A DNA stretch of 64,000 nucleotides from contig JAMPBO010000009.1 of NCBI GenBank assembly GCA_023666705.1, positions 1 through 64,000 on the forward strand. Direction: 5' to 3'. Each line of letters starts with the position of its first letter. Position 1 is the first letter of the stretch. Source of the stretch: Bacteroides sp. GTDB taxonomy: Bacteria > Bacillota > Clostridia > Lachnospirales > Lachnospiraceae. The position numbers and the translations under genes were made by a program. Of the stretch, positions 19,471 through 27,821 are shown one piece after another. Below the pieces are notes generated by a model. It searched no databases and was not told the origin of the DNA. It saw nothing but the letters and a program-made list of their open reading frames with translations.

Positions 19471-19557
19471 CAGGTTCCATCAGGAACGCACCTATAGGAA
19501 ACGCAGTTTCCTATAAAACCAAAATTTGCTTTCAGCAAATGGTCTGACAGAACCTAT
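19471..19557. repeat. Cluster of nested palindromes
   Basis: Contains TATAGGAAAC/GTTTCCTATA (19493-19515), GTTCC/GGAAC (19474-19486) and ATTTGC/GCAAAT (19524-19540), enclosed by AGGTTC and GAACCT. No coding content. It follows the reductase gene and may serve as its terminator, or be a small mobile palindromic element like that at 1416-1555. Confidence 0.5.
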
Positions 19558-19570
19558 AAAATACTGTTGA

Positions 19571-20521
19571 TTAAAATTTCTCTTCCAGTGCTTTCACAAG
19601 CCAGTATATCATACTGTGAACAGGTGCAGGCACATTGTTCTCTGACGCAAGTGCCAGCAGGCTCCCCGTCAATGTATCTATCTCCGTTTTCTTTTTCTTC
19701 TCTATATCCTGAAGCGTTGATGACCTGTGCCCATAGGTTTCCGGAATCAGCTTTTCAAAAAGCTCCTCCCTGTATGCATCGGCATCCTGCCAATATGTAT
19801 TTGCACCAACCGCCCTTATAATTTCAAAGGTTTCCTCTATCATTGTGTCCATAATGGCATGTGCATATTCAGAATCCGCAAGCTCACCGTATGACATACC
19901 CAAAACAGCTCCCAGTGGGTTCAGCGTTGTATTATAAATCAGCTTTGCCCACAAATCCATCTCTATATTATCGGACACCTCTGCAGACAGTCCCGATGAA
20001 TTTAAGGCATCCACAAGTGGTGATAAAATGCTATTGTCATTTCCATAAATGGAGCCTAACAGTACAGGTGCCTGATGAACCGTAACCTCACTTACGTTGT
20101 TTGCTGATTTTTCAAAGCCTGTGATGACTCTGCTGTGATAGATATAAGACTCATCGAAATACTCTAAAAATGCATTTTCGTATCCAATTCCGTTTTGCAT
20201 AAAGATAAGCTTACAGTTTTCCTTCATACATGCCTTGTTTCCTGCAAGCTCACTGCTTACATCCTCATTTGCAGTTGTCTTTGTAGCTATGATGATGAAA
20301 TCATATTGATCCGCTGCAAGCTCCTCATATTTATCAAAGCATCCCACAATCTGTGATGAAATATCAATATTTTTAATTGAACCTTTTCTTGAAACCCCGT
20401 TTGCTGCTATGGAGTTTTTCGTTTCCCCCCTTGCAATGAAATCAACACGGATACCCCCGTATGCAAGCGATGCACCTATTCCAATGCCGACTGCTCCTGC
20501 TCCTATAACCAATACATTCAT
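19571..20521 (-). CDS. Ketopantoate reductase family (PanE/ApbA) oxidoreductase
   Basis: About 316 residues. N-terminal NAD(P) fold with GAGAVGIGIG (about 7-16); C-terminal helical domain with the catalytic Lys region LWAKLIYNTTLNPLGAVLG (about 172-190). Family members reduce 2-dehydropantoate to pantoate for coenzyme A synthesis; paralogues act on other 2-oxoacids, and no other pan genes are near, so I leave the symbol empty. Start at 20521 (MNVLVIGAG) follows GAGGTGGG; an ATG four codons upstream is less well placed. Confidence 0.85.
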   Translation of the reverse strand: MNVLVIGAGAVGIGIGASLAYGGIRVDFIARGETKNSIAANGVSRKGSIKNIDISSQIVGCFDKYEELAADQYDFIIIATKTTANEDVSSELAGNKACMKENCKLIFMQNGIGYENAFLEYFDESYIYHSRVITGFEKSANNVSEVTVHQAPVLLGSIYGNDNSILSPLVDALNSSGLSAEVSDNIEMDLWAKLIYNTTLNPLGAVLGMSYGELADSEYAHAIMDTMIEETFEIIRAVGANTYWQDADAYREELFEKLIPETYGHRSSTLQDIEKKKKTEIDTLTGSLLALASENNVPAPVHSMIYWLVKALEEKF

Positions 20522-20599
20522 TTGCTCACCCACCTCTCATTTTGCATAATAATAAAATGATTGTAACACATTTATTCGGAATAATCTACACATTAAGTG

Positions 20600-20628
20600 T
20601 TGTAAAAAAAGATAAATAATGATACAAT
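20600..20628 (+). promoter_or_regulatory. Promoter of the CAP-domain gene
   Basis: TTGTAA (20600-20605), 17-bp spacer, TACAAT (20623-20628), about 40 bases before the start codon. Confidence 0.65.
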
Positions 20629-20667
20629 GAATTCGAACAGATGTTTGTTTGATAAGGAGTGATACTT

Positions 20668-21423
20668 ATGAACAAACTCATACCATTATTTATCATACCA
20701 TGCACCTTTTTATTGTACCTGTTGAACATACGGGAAGGCATATTTGCAGGCTATGCATTTATGAACCAAAAGACAGAAATCCGTGGTGAACAAGCTGCGG
20801 CAACCACCGGGACACCGCATGGCGGCGACACCCATGCGACGGATGAATACACACAAAGCAGTGGTACCGAAACAGTTACGGGAGCTTCTTACAATACTCA
20901 TACGGAGACAGCCACGGAAGAATCTCATGACACTGACACCGAAACAACCAAGGAAGAGCCCCATGACACTGGCACCAAAGCAACTACAGAAGCACAAGAC
21001 ACCTTCGACGCACCACTCACGGAAGCAGGCTCTTGTGATTTGTGTGTATCCTGCCCAGGCTCACTGATTGAACAGGTAAACAGTTATCGGGAGGCAAACG
21101 GATTTAGCAGCCTGTCCCATAGCAGTGAGTTAGATAATGCGGCAGCAATCCGCTGCCGTGAGCTTGTAACAAATATGTCACACACACGCCCTGACGCAAG
21201 AAGCTGCAGCACCGTCTTCACAGACCTTGGAATATCAGCATCCGTTTGGGGTGAGAATTTAGCAGCGGGATACGATTCATCCGCAGAGGTTGCCGCCGAC
21301 TGGATGGCATCCTCCACCCACATGGCAAACATATTAAACCCCAGCTTTACCAGATGCGGCGTTGCATATCTAAGCTGTGACACAGGCTACGGAAGCTACT
21401 GGGTAATTCTCTTTGCCGATTAG
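20668..21423 (+). CDS. Secreted CAP-domain (SCP/YkwD-like) protein
   Basis: About 251 residues. Start at the ATG at 20668, preceded by AAGGAGTG; a GTG nine bases earlier overlaps that site. N-terminal signal/anchor helix (about 5-24), then a low-complexity Thr/Glu/His/Asp linker (about 40-115) with loose repeats such as ESHDTDTETTKEEPHDTGT, then a C-terminal CAP domain (about 130-251) with GENLAAG, SSTHMANILNP and a final YWVILFAD. Known bacterial CAP proteins are secreted or wall-associated; molecular role is unsettled. Monocistronic, with its own promoter and terminator. Confidence 0.85.
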   Translation: MNKLIPLFIIPCTFLLYLLNIREGIFAGYAFMNQKTEIRGEQAAATTGTPHGGDTHATDEYTQSSGTETVTGASYNTHTETATEESHDTDTETTKEEPHDTGTKATTEAQDTFDAPLTEAGSCDLCVSCPGSLIEQVNSYREANGFSSLSHSSELDNAAAIRCRELVTNMSHTRPDARSCSTVFTDLGISASVWGENLAAGYDSSAEVAADWMASSTHMANILNPSFTRCGVAYLSCDTGYGSYWVILFAD

Positions 21424-21430
21424 GAGAAAA

Positions 21431-21453
21431 GGGGCTGCCGCAGCCCCCTTTTT
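21431..21453 (+). terminator. Intrinsic terminator of the CAP-domain gene
   Basis: GGGGCTG / CAGCCCC with a 3-base loop, followed by CTTTTTCT. It touches the stop of the convergent permease gene at 21454. Confidence 0.85.
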
Positions 21454-24087
21454 CTATTCAATGGATTTCAATGACTCCGCCATATCGATTGCCTCAAGCT
21501 TTCTTCGCATAATAAGGTCAACAATGACAAGGAACAAAAATACAATCAGTATACCCAAAACATAGCTGATAGGGAATATCGTTATCTTAAAGGCAATCAG
21601 GTCAATTTTAATCTGGGATATAACAAATGCATGCAACCACTTACCAAGCGGAAGTCCGACAATAATTCCAAGCAGCGTCAAAACAACATTTTCCCGAAAT
21701 ACATAGGCACCTGTCTCACCTGCATAAAAGCCCAACACCTTTATGGTTGCAATTTCCCTGACACGCTCCGTTATATTGATATTGCTCAGATTAATCAACA
21801 CAATAAATGCCAACGCAGCTGCACATCCTATAATAAGCCAGACAATGGAATTGAGCATTTTCATCATATTTGCGATTCGGTCTTTCAGTGCCATAACAAC
21901 ATTTACATTCATGACACCCTCAATATCCGTCAGGGCTGCACCTGCCTCATACGAAACATCTGCATCCTTAAAATTTATGTACATGGAATTTGGCTCATAC
22001 TTCTTTCCAAAAAAATCCTCATACATCTCAGGCGTTATGTATGCATAATGCCATACATAATTTTCAAAGGTATCTGAAACCTCAAGTGCAACCTTTTTTC
22101 CATCACTGTCGGTCAGTGTAAATGTATCACCCGCTTTTACTCCTGCTGTATCCGCAAGCATTTGGGAGAGCATCACCTTCCCATACTCAGGGTATTCCAC
22201 CTGCGTTCCATCCTTATGGAAATCAACAAATCCGTTCAGGCTCTCACCCTCCGCAACAGTAAGATAAACCGTCTTTGATGTATCTGACGACTGGTACTCT
22301 AACGATGTTTTATAAAGCTCCGTGCTCTCCTTTTTATCATCTCCAAGTGCCTCGTCAACCTCAGCCCTTATACTGTCATTTACAGGCTCCGAAAAGGTTG
22401 CATCAATATCAAAGACCTCTATCTCATCATATTGAAAAGCAGCGATATTTGAAATGGAATCCTTAAGTCCAAGTCCCGTCATCACAAGTGCCATGCAGCC
22501 TGCAATACCAAGAATCATCATAAACATACGCTTTTTAAACCGAAATACATTTCTCGCCGTAACCTTATATAGAAACTTCATATGTTTCCATATCGGCGTA
22601 ATTCTCTCAAGTAAAATTCTTTTTCCTGCTGTCGGAGCCTTTGGTCTGATTAAATCTGCAGGTGTGCACCGCAACTCATTTTTACATGCAATAAATGTCG
22701 TGCCCGCTGAGCACAAAAAAGCAACAATCAGTGATATTACAAGCATCACCGGTGAAAAATAATACTTGATATCCGCAAATCCATACATCATGTCATATGC
22801 CGTCCATATCACATACGGAAATACATAGGTTCCTCCAAAAAAGCCGGCTATTCCGCCAATTCCTGCGGCACTTCCCGAATAGATAACGTACTTGAGTATA
22901 ATGGAGCCGTTGCTATATCCCAATGCTCTTAAGGTTCCAATCTGTCCCCGCTCATCATCAATCATTCTGGTCATGGTCGTGGAGCATACAAGTGCAGCTA
23001 TGAGAAAGAAAAACACAGGAAAAACCTTTGCCATTCCCTCAACAATAGCCGAATCATTCTTAAAGCACACATAGCCTATATTGGAATTTCTATCCAAAAC
23101 ATAAATCTCAGGCTCCGCAGGCTCAGGCAGCTCTATCTCGCCCACCAGTGCATCAATCTGGTTGTCAATTTCCTCCTGCGGAAGTGAGAGTGTGCCATCC
23201 CTTAACAGCTCGTCTATAATATTCTCGGTATATCCTGCCTCGAGCAAATTAGCGTAAAATGCAAGCGTATACTGCTCATTCACCTTAGCCGTTATCTCGT
23301 CAACCGCTTCCTCATACTCCCTGTCAATGTCCTCAAGCAGCTCCTTGTATCTGACATCCACGGTCTCCTCCAGCTTGCTTTCCACATAATCCGTTATACT
23401 CTCAATATAATCATCATACTCATCCGTATAAATATCAAAGGTATCCTGACATTTTAAATACAGTTCCGTATAATATTCCGATGTAAATGTCTCTTTTGGC
23501 AAATAAACAAACCCGCCTAATCTTCCGTTGCCAAGTGAAGTCGTTCCCCTCTCATAATTCAGGTAAACCGGCGACGAAACAGTACCCACAACCGTATATG
23601 TACTACTTTCAAACATATCCTTTATTTCATCCGAATTACTGTCATCTATGGAAAGCTCTTTTCCTATCATGTCTTCACCATAGGAATACGCATCCAGCAC
23701 ACATTCATTTTTATTTTCAGGGAGACGTCCTGCAACAAGCTTAAGGTTATTTACATGATCCGTTATAGAGCATGCTTTGATAACTGATTCATTTCCCTCG
23801 GAGTCCACATAAATGAAATCCTGACTATATGCCCCCTCTGCTTCCATAAACAGCTCTTTCATTGTGTCAACCTCATCTGCCGTAAAACCATATGTAGAAA
23901 GAAGCTTAAAATCGTACAGGTTATGCTCCTTTATGTAAGAATTCCCTGTTTCCACCATCGCAGGCTTTGAAACCTTAAGACCGGAAAAAAAGCCGACACC
24001 CAAAGCCACAATTGCCATAATTGCCAAATATCTTCCAATGCTTTTTTTAATTGTACGGGCGATATGTTTCCCATATGCATTCTTCAT
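21454..24087 (-). CDS. Large FtsX-like ABC permease
   Basis: About 877 residues with two FtsX units: a first helix near 10-30, a long extracytoplasmic region (about 35-330, partly charged coiled coil with EYEEAVDEITAKVNEQ), three helices, a cytoplasmic link, then a second helix, extracellular domain and three C-terminal helices. The loop RMIDDERGQIGTLRALGYSN and its second counterpart EIATIKVLGFYAGE are typical. Start at 24087 (MKNAYGKHI) follows GGAGAG; an earlier ATG at 24117 overlaps the ATPase stop but lacks a site. Works with the upstream ATPase; substrate unknown. Confidence 0.87.
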   Translation of the reverse strand: MKNAYGKHIARTIKKSIGRYLAIMAIVALGVGFFSGLKVSKPAMVETGNSYIKEHNLYDFKLLSTYGFTADEVDTMKELFMEAEGAYSQDFIYVDSEGNESVIKACSITDHVNNLKLVAGRLPENKNECVLDAYSYGEDMIGKELSIDDSNSDEIKDMFESSTYTVVGTVSSPVYLNYERGTTSLGNGRLGGFVYLPKETFTSEYYTELYLKCQDTFDIYTDEYDDYIESITDYVESKLEETVDVRYKELLEDIDREYEEAVDEITAKVNEQYTLAFYANLLEAGYTENIIDELLRDGTLSLPQEEIDNQIDALVGEIELPEPAEPEIYVLDRNSNIGYVCFKNDSAIVEGMAKVFPVFFFLIAALVCSTTMTRMIDDERGQIGTLRALGYSNGSIILKYVIYSGSAAGIGGIAGFFGGTYVFPYVIWTAYDMMYGFADIKYYFSPVMLVISLIVAFLCSAGTTFIACKNELRCTPADLIRPKAPTAGKRILLERITPIWKHMKFLYKVTARNVFRFKKRMFMMILGIAGCMALVMTGLGLKDSISNIAAFQYDEIEVFDIDATFSEPVNDSIRAEVDEALGDDKKESTELYKTSLEYQSSDTSKTVYLTVAEGESLNGFVDFHKDGTQVEYPEYGKVMLSQMLADTAGVKAGDTFTLTDSDGKKVALEVSDTFENYVWHYAYITPEMYEDFFGKKYEPNSMYINFKDADVSYEAGAALTDIEGVMNVNVVMALKDRIANMMKMLNSIVWLIIGCAAALAFIVLINLSNINITERVREIATIKVLGFYAGETGAYVFRENVVLTLLGIIVGLPLGKWLHAFVISQIKIDLIAFKITIFPISYVLGILIVFLFLVIVDLIMRRKLEAIDMAESLKSIE

Positions 24088-24110
24088 GTTTTCTCTCCGT
24101 TCTTGAAGCT

Positions 24111-24812
24111 TTACCATTCAATCTTTTCTATCGGAACAACATTTTCGTTGATTTTTACAGATGAAATCTGACCATTTTTTACCTTGATAATTCTGTCTGC
24201 CATTGCCGTAAGTGCCTGATTATGGGTTATAATTACAACCGTCATACCATTTTTCCTGCTACAATCCTGAAGCAGCTTCAAAACAGCCTTACCTGTCTCA
24301 TAATCAAGTGCACCTGTCGGCTCATCACACAAAAGCAGCTTCGGATTTTTTGCCAATGCTCTGGCAATGGACACTCTTTGCTGCTCCCCGCCTGAGAGCT
24401 GTGCAGGGAAATTGTCACACCGTTCCTTTAATCCCACCAGCTCCAGCACCTCCTCAGGATTCATCGGATCCTTTGAAAGCTGCGTTGCAATTTCTACGTT
24501 TTCAACAGCCGTAAGATTTGGAATCAGGTTATAAAACTGAAATACAAAGCCTATATCCTGTCTCCTGTATGAAGCAAGCTGCTTTTTATTATATTCAGAT
24601 ACATCTTTTCCGTCCAAAAAGACATTACCTTTTGTGAGCTTATCCATGCCACCAAGTATGTTCAGCAAAGTCGTTTTTCCTGCACCGGACTGTCCCACGA
24701 TAACACAAATTTCACCCTTGCCAATCTCAAAGCTTGCATCCTTCAGTGCCTCAACCTTGATGTCCCCGCTTTTATATGTTTTATATACATGTTTAAATTC
24801 TACGTAACTCAT
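24111..24812 (-). CDS. ABC transporter ATPase (MacB/LolD type)
   Basis: 233 residues. Walker [10 protein letters not shown] (about 38-46), Q-loop VFQFYNLIP, signature [14 protein letters not shown] (about 138-151), Walker [13 protein letters not shown] (about 157-168) and a switch His in VIITHNQ. CGGAGG lies before the ATG at 24812. Partner of the large FtsX-like permease that follows it directly. Confidence 0.92.
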   Translation of the reverse strand: MSYVEFKHVYKTYKSGDIKVEALKDASFEIGKGEICVIVGQSGAGKTTLLNILGGMDKLTKGNVFLDGKDVSEYNKKQLASYRRQDIGFVFQFYNLIPNLTAVENVEIATQLSKDPMNPEEVLELVGLKERCDNFPAQLSGGEQQRVSIARALAKNPKLLLCDEPTGALDYETGKAVLKLLQDCSRKNGMTVVIITHNQALTAMADRIIKVKNGQISSVKINENVVPIEKIEW

Positions 24813-24984
24813 ACACCCTCCGAATCACCATTTATTGTACCCGCATCTAATATCTTATTTTAATCATTTATATTAAATTGGTCAACACCGATTGTGTCTG
24901 ACATAAATGATTATGTATAGGGATGTGCAAACCATATTACTTCAAAAACAAAGTTTTGCTCATGACTAAAGATTCAGATAAAAA

Positions 24985-25023
24985 ACAAAACCTGCAAATG
25001 TATGATTGATTCATTCACAGGTT
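24985..25023 (-). terminator. Intrinsic terminator downstream of the decayed peptide gene
   Basis: Minus-strand arms AACCTGTGAATGA and CATTTGCAGGTT followed by TTGTTTTTT. It shows that 25.0-25.6 kb was organised as a minus-strand transcription unit separate from the ABC operon. Confidence 0.6.
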
Positions 25024-25114
25024 TCAGATAATATCTTATATAATTTTGCTTTTAAAGCATGAGATGATGCATGTGTCATTTAGACGATATATCAACTTGT
25101 ATTCCGCCAATCCC

Positions 25115-25215
25115 TCAAATTACTCCCCAAGAATTGTAATAAGCGTCCGTTCTTTTTTTTAAACAATAACATTTCCAAACTCCCCTTTTAGAATGTCTTG
25201 TTTATTTATATTTGA
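25115..25215 (-). pseudogene. Decayed copy of the KGEFG small-peptide gene
   Basis: Homologous to the intact 32-codon gene at 60587-60685. The KGEFG block (25174-25188) differs from the intact copy only at third codon positions, and a second block encodes YYNSWGV (25121-25141) where the intact gene has YYSPWGV. Between them is an in-frame stop and a spacer 8 nt longer than in the intact copy, including a run of eight A, so the two blocks are in different frames. The trailing AAATGACACAT is also shared. The remaining 24.8-26.0 kb gap holds this, two operator-like repeat pairs and AT-rich sequence, but no other gene I can support. Confidence 0.55.
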
Positions 25216-25348
25216 GACATTGACCCACAATAATAATTGTACATTACCTCCAATCTAACTGTCACATCATCAATCTCATGCTCTATTTGCTAGGCATCTC
25301 CCAGTGCCAAAATTATAGTAACACATTTCTTGTCACTATTACCGTTTT

Positions 25349-25379
25349 TGTCCTAAATAGTAATAAAAACGTCCTGAAT
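25349..25379 (+). promoter_or_regulatory. LytTR-type operator 1 (direct repeats, 21-bp period)
   Basis: TGTCCTAAAT at 25349 and CGTCCTGAAT at 25370, start-to-start 21 bp. LytTR regulators such as AgrA and ComE bind pairs of about 9-10-bp direct repeats two helical turns apart. Lies upstream of the decayed peptide gene. Confidence 0.6.
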
Positions 25380-25559
25380 CAATTTTTGGGGCTTTTTTTG
25401 TAGGCATTTTCAGGATTTTTTCAAGAATTATACTGTGTTTTTTTGTATAAATTTTAGTCAATTTTTATCTTTTGCGGTTTTTACACTCATTGTGTCTGAT
25501 TTTTACTGAAAAATGGGCATAATTTGCTTATTTCCCGAAAAATTTACAATCAGGTAATT

Positions 25560-25590
25560 TGTCTTGGGTGAAGTAATTTTTGTCCTGAAT
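25560..25590 (+). promoter_or_regulatory. LytTR-type operator 2 (direct repeats, 21-bp period)
   Basis: TGTCTTGGGT at 25560 and TGTCCTGAAT at 25581, start-to-start 21 bp, same orientation as the other two pairs. Confidence 0.55.
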
Positions 25591-25901
25591 AAAATTACAC
25601 TTGGCAAGAACACACAATTTTTATTTATTTTATCTCTTGATTTATTATTCATTTTGCTGATTTCTTAAAATTTTTTGAATAAACTACTATAATAAACGAA
25701 AATGAGACAGTTTATCCCCTGCGGGTTCTGTATTGTATTCCGTCAATTGTATTCATATTATTAACGTCCCTGGATAAGAAATTTAATGCACGTTACTCTT
25801 AGTCCTGCACAAGTCCTGTTACTTTTTTGTCCGAAACTATTTTCATATATGGAGTTATATAATTTTATAAGCGTTAAATGGGTGATTTTTATTTGATTTT
25901 T

Positions 25902-25950
25902 CCCCAAAAGCAATGCTTCGAAATAAGGAATATGTGCATTGCTTTTGGGG
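25902..25950. repeat. Perfect 15-bp hairpin after the AgrD-like gene
   Basis: Arms CCCCAAAAGCAATGC (25902-25916) and its exact complement (25936-25950) around a 19-nt loop, 20 bases past the stop. On the minus strand the stem is followed by A-rich, not T-rich, sequence, so it is not a standard terminator; it may stabilise or process the peptide mRNA. Confidence 0.65.
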
Positions 25951-25969
25951 ACTTTGTTCCTGATTTTAC

Positions 25970-26107
25970 TTACTTCTTCTCAGCAGCCTTTTCCTTTAAA
26001 GCATTTGGAAGCTTTGGCTCATATAAAGCAATCGGAAAACTCTTTCCTACCGAGTTATAGGCGGTATGCTTCCCTAAGGAGCATACTATGTCTTTGATCT
26101 TCTTCAT
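25970..26107 (-). CDS. AgrD-like cyclic autoinducer peptide precursor
   Basis: 45 codons, with a strong ribosome binding site (GGAGGGAG) before the ATG at 26107. The product starts MKKIKDIVCSLGKH, continues to a Ser-containing core SFPIALY (about 23-29), and then has EPKLPNALKEKAAEKK. The Y-[QE]-P-K-x-P motif followed by a charged tail is the recognition and leaving segment of AgrD precursors in Clostridia; a Ser at the ring position would give a lactone rather than thiolactone. It is divergent from the adjacent AgrC/AgrA-like genes. No AgrB protease gene is in the window. Functional assignment is inferred from motif and neighbours; the exact peptide ends are not predictable. Confidence 0.7.
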   Translation of the reverse strand: MKKIKDIVCSLGKHTAYNSVGKSFPIALYEPKLPNALKEKAAEKK

Positions 26108-26328
26108 TGCCACTCCCTCCTTTCTCTTTTGCAATGATTCTATATACACGGATATGGTGCTTTTACATAATCGCCATATCCCTATTTATAGCTTTTTCAG
26201 ATTAAGCGGATTTTATTACATTTTTGATTATTCGCTGATTTTCAGCTTTTCAATTTCATAATAATGTGTTAAAATCTCTTTAGAATTCCTTACTACTATA
26301 TCATATTTTTGTCGCTGATTTTTAAATC

Positions 26329-26359
26329 TGTCCTGAATACATTAGAATTTGTCCTGAAT
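26329..26359 (+). promoter_or_regulatory. LytTR-type operator 3 in the agrD-agrC intergenic region
   Basis: Two identical copies of TGTCCTGAAT at 26329 and 26350, start-to-start 21 bp, about 135 bp before the kinase start and 220 bp before the divergent peptide start. The best of the three pairs and well placed for autoregulation. Confidence 0.7.
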
Positions 26360-26494
26360 GTAAACTCCACTGAAATAACTTGCAAAAGAAAGGCAGATTT
26401 CAAGCTTATGATTGTATGATTTAAATAGTATTTTAAGGAAATATCGTTACCGTTTGAAAATCTGACATACAAGACACTATAGGAGAAAACGATT

Positions 26495-27817
26495 ATGGAG
26501 ATATTTATAAATTATGCTTTCAGCATACTATACATGCTTTGTAATTTCTTTGTTACAAACATACATAACATTCCTGCAAGGAAAAAACCTGCCGCATTTT
26601 TTACATTATTAGCATCTAATGTTGTAATTGCACTTTTTTTGTGGGACTATTACGCTATCTGTGCATGTATTATAGGCGGCTTAATATTATGTATTTTTTC
26701 CATGAACAAAATAATTGCACTTTTCTTTTCCTATACCAATTATTTATTTCTCGTATGCAGCAATTACATACTGCTGAGTATTGCATATAATTTTGCACAC
26801 CTGACCGAAGCTGAGATGGCACAAAATGCAACATATGCCTTTATTATTTCATCTATTCAGCTTGTTATCGTTGTTATTTCCGCCTTGGTTTTTTCAAGTC
26901 TGCAGTTGAAATTTTTGCGTTCCTCGCTGTCAGGCTCCCACAAACCATTAATACTCCTTATGGCATTTATCGCAACCTGTCTTATCCTGTTTTTAGTGAA
27001 CATAACCTACGAACAGGCAAAGGGATTCTCGCAGGAGCTTGTAATGTATAACAGCATTATTTTCATTGTGTTCTTTGTCCTTACGGCTATTTTCCTTATG
27101 AGTGCTATAAAGCTTTTATTAAGCAACGAACAATTGAAGCACCAAAATGCCCAGTACAGCTCCTTGAATGATTACACTGCCAATCTGGAAAAAATGTACA
27201 GAAACATCCGTGAATTTAAACATGAATACTTAAATCTTCTGCTTACCATGCATTTCTACATAGAATCAGGCGACAACGATTCCTTAAGAGACTATTACAG
27301 AAACTATATTCTTCCCACAAAAGGAAGAATGACAGACTCCATTCAGGACTTCACCAGTCTAAAAAATCTTGATATTGCAGAAATTAAAAGCCTTGTATAT
27401 AATAAGCTTATCCGTGCACAAGAGTTAGGCTATACGATTCATGTTGAGGTCAATCACTTAATCAGCGAATTCAAGTTAAAAACTGAAATCGCGGAGCTTC
27501 TCGGTATCTACCTTGATAATGCAATCGATGCCTTAGCTGATGCACCTGACGGTATTGAACCCGAACTATTTTTTGCAGCTTTTATTGAAAATGGCAGCAA
27601 AAATTTTATAGTATCAAACAGCTTTTATGCATCAAATATAGACTTCAACTCACTAAACCGTCTGGGCTACTCCACCAAGGGCGAAGATAGGGGAATGGGA
27701 TTATATTTGGCAAATAAGATACTTGAAAAAAATAAAATTATTACACACAATACAATAATAGAAAAAAACATGTTTACCCAAAAACTTTCCATACCATGCA
27801 CGAATAAGGAGATTTAA
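26495..27817 (+). CDS. AgrC-like GHKL sensor histidine kinase
   Basis: 440 residues. The N-terminal half has about six membrane helices (about 5-215) and no large extracellular domain, the layout of peptide-sensing AgrC/ComD kinases. A coiled coil (about 215-240) leads to the phosphoacceptor motif FKHEYLNLL (His about 243) of the HPK10 group. The GHKL ATPase has an N box LDNAIDAL (about 341-348) and GEDRGMGLYLANKI (about 395-408). TAGGAG precedes the ATG at 26495. Its stop is four bases before the LytTR regulator gene, so the two form an operon. Confidence 0.88.
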   Translation: MEIFINYAFSILYMLCNFFVTNIHNIPARKKPAAFFTLLASNVVIALFLWDYYAICACIIGGLILCIFSMNKIIALFFSYTNYLFLVCSNYILLSIAYNFAHLTEAEMAQNATYAFIISSIQLVIVVISALVFSSLQLKFLRSSLSGSHKPLILLMAFIATCLILFLVNITYEQAKGFSQELVMYNSIIFIVFFVLTAIFLMSAIKLLLSNEQLKHQNAQYSSLNDYTANLEKMYRNIREFKHEYLNLLLTMHFYIESGDNDSLRDYYRNYILPTKGRMTDSIQDFTSLKNLDIAEIKSLVYNKLIRAQELGYTIHVEVNHLISEFKLKTEIAELLGIYLDNAIDALADAPDGIEPELFFAAFIENGSKNFIVSNSFYASNIDFNSLNRLGYSTKGEDRGMGLYLANKILEKNKIITHNTIIEKNMFTQKLSIPCTNKEI

Positions 27818-27821
27818 CATT

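Noticed and set aside
20710..20997. Antisense frame rich in Cys and Gly opposite the CAP-gene linker
   Set aside because: Produced by the repetitive Thr/Glu codons on the coding strand.
24813..25877. A missing agrB gene in the gap beside the AgrD-like gene
   Set aside because: No open frame of suitable length or hydrophobicity on either strand.
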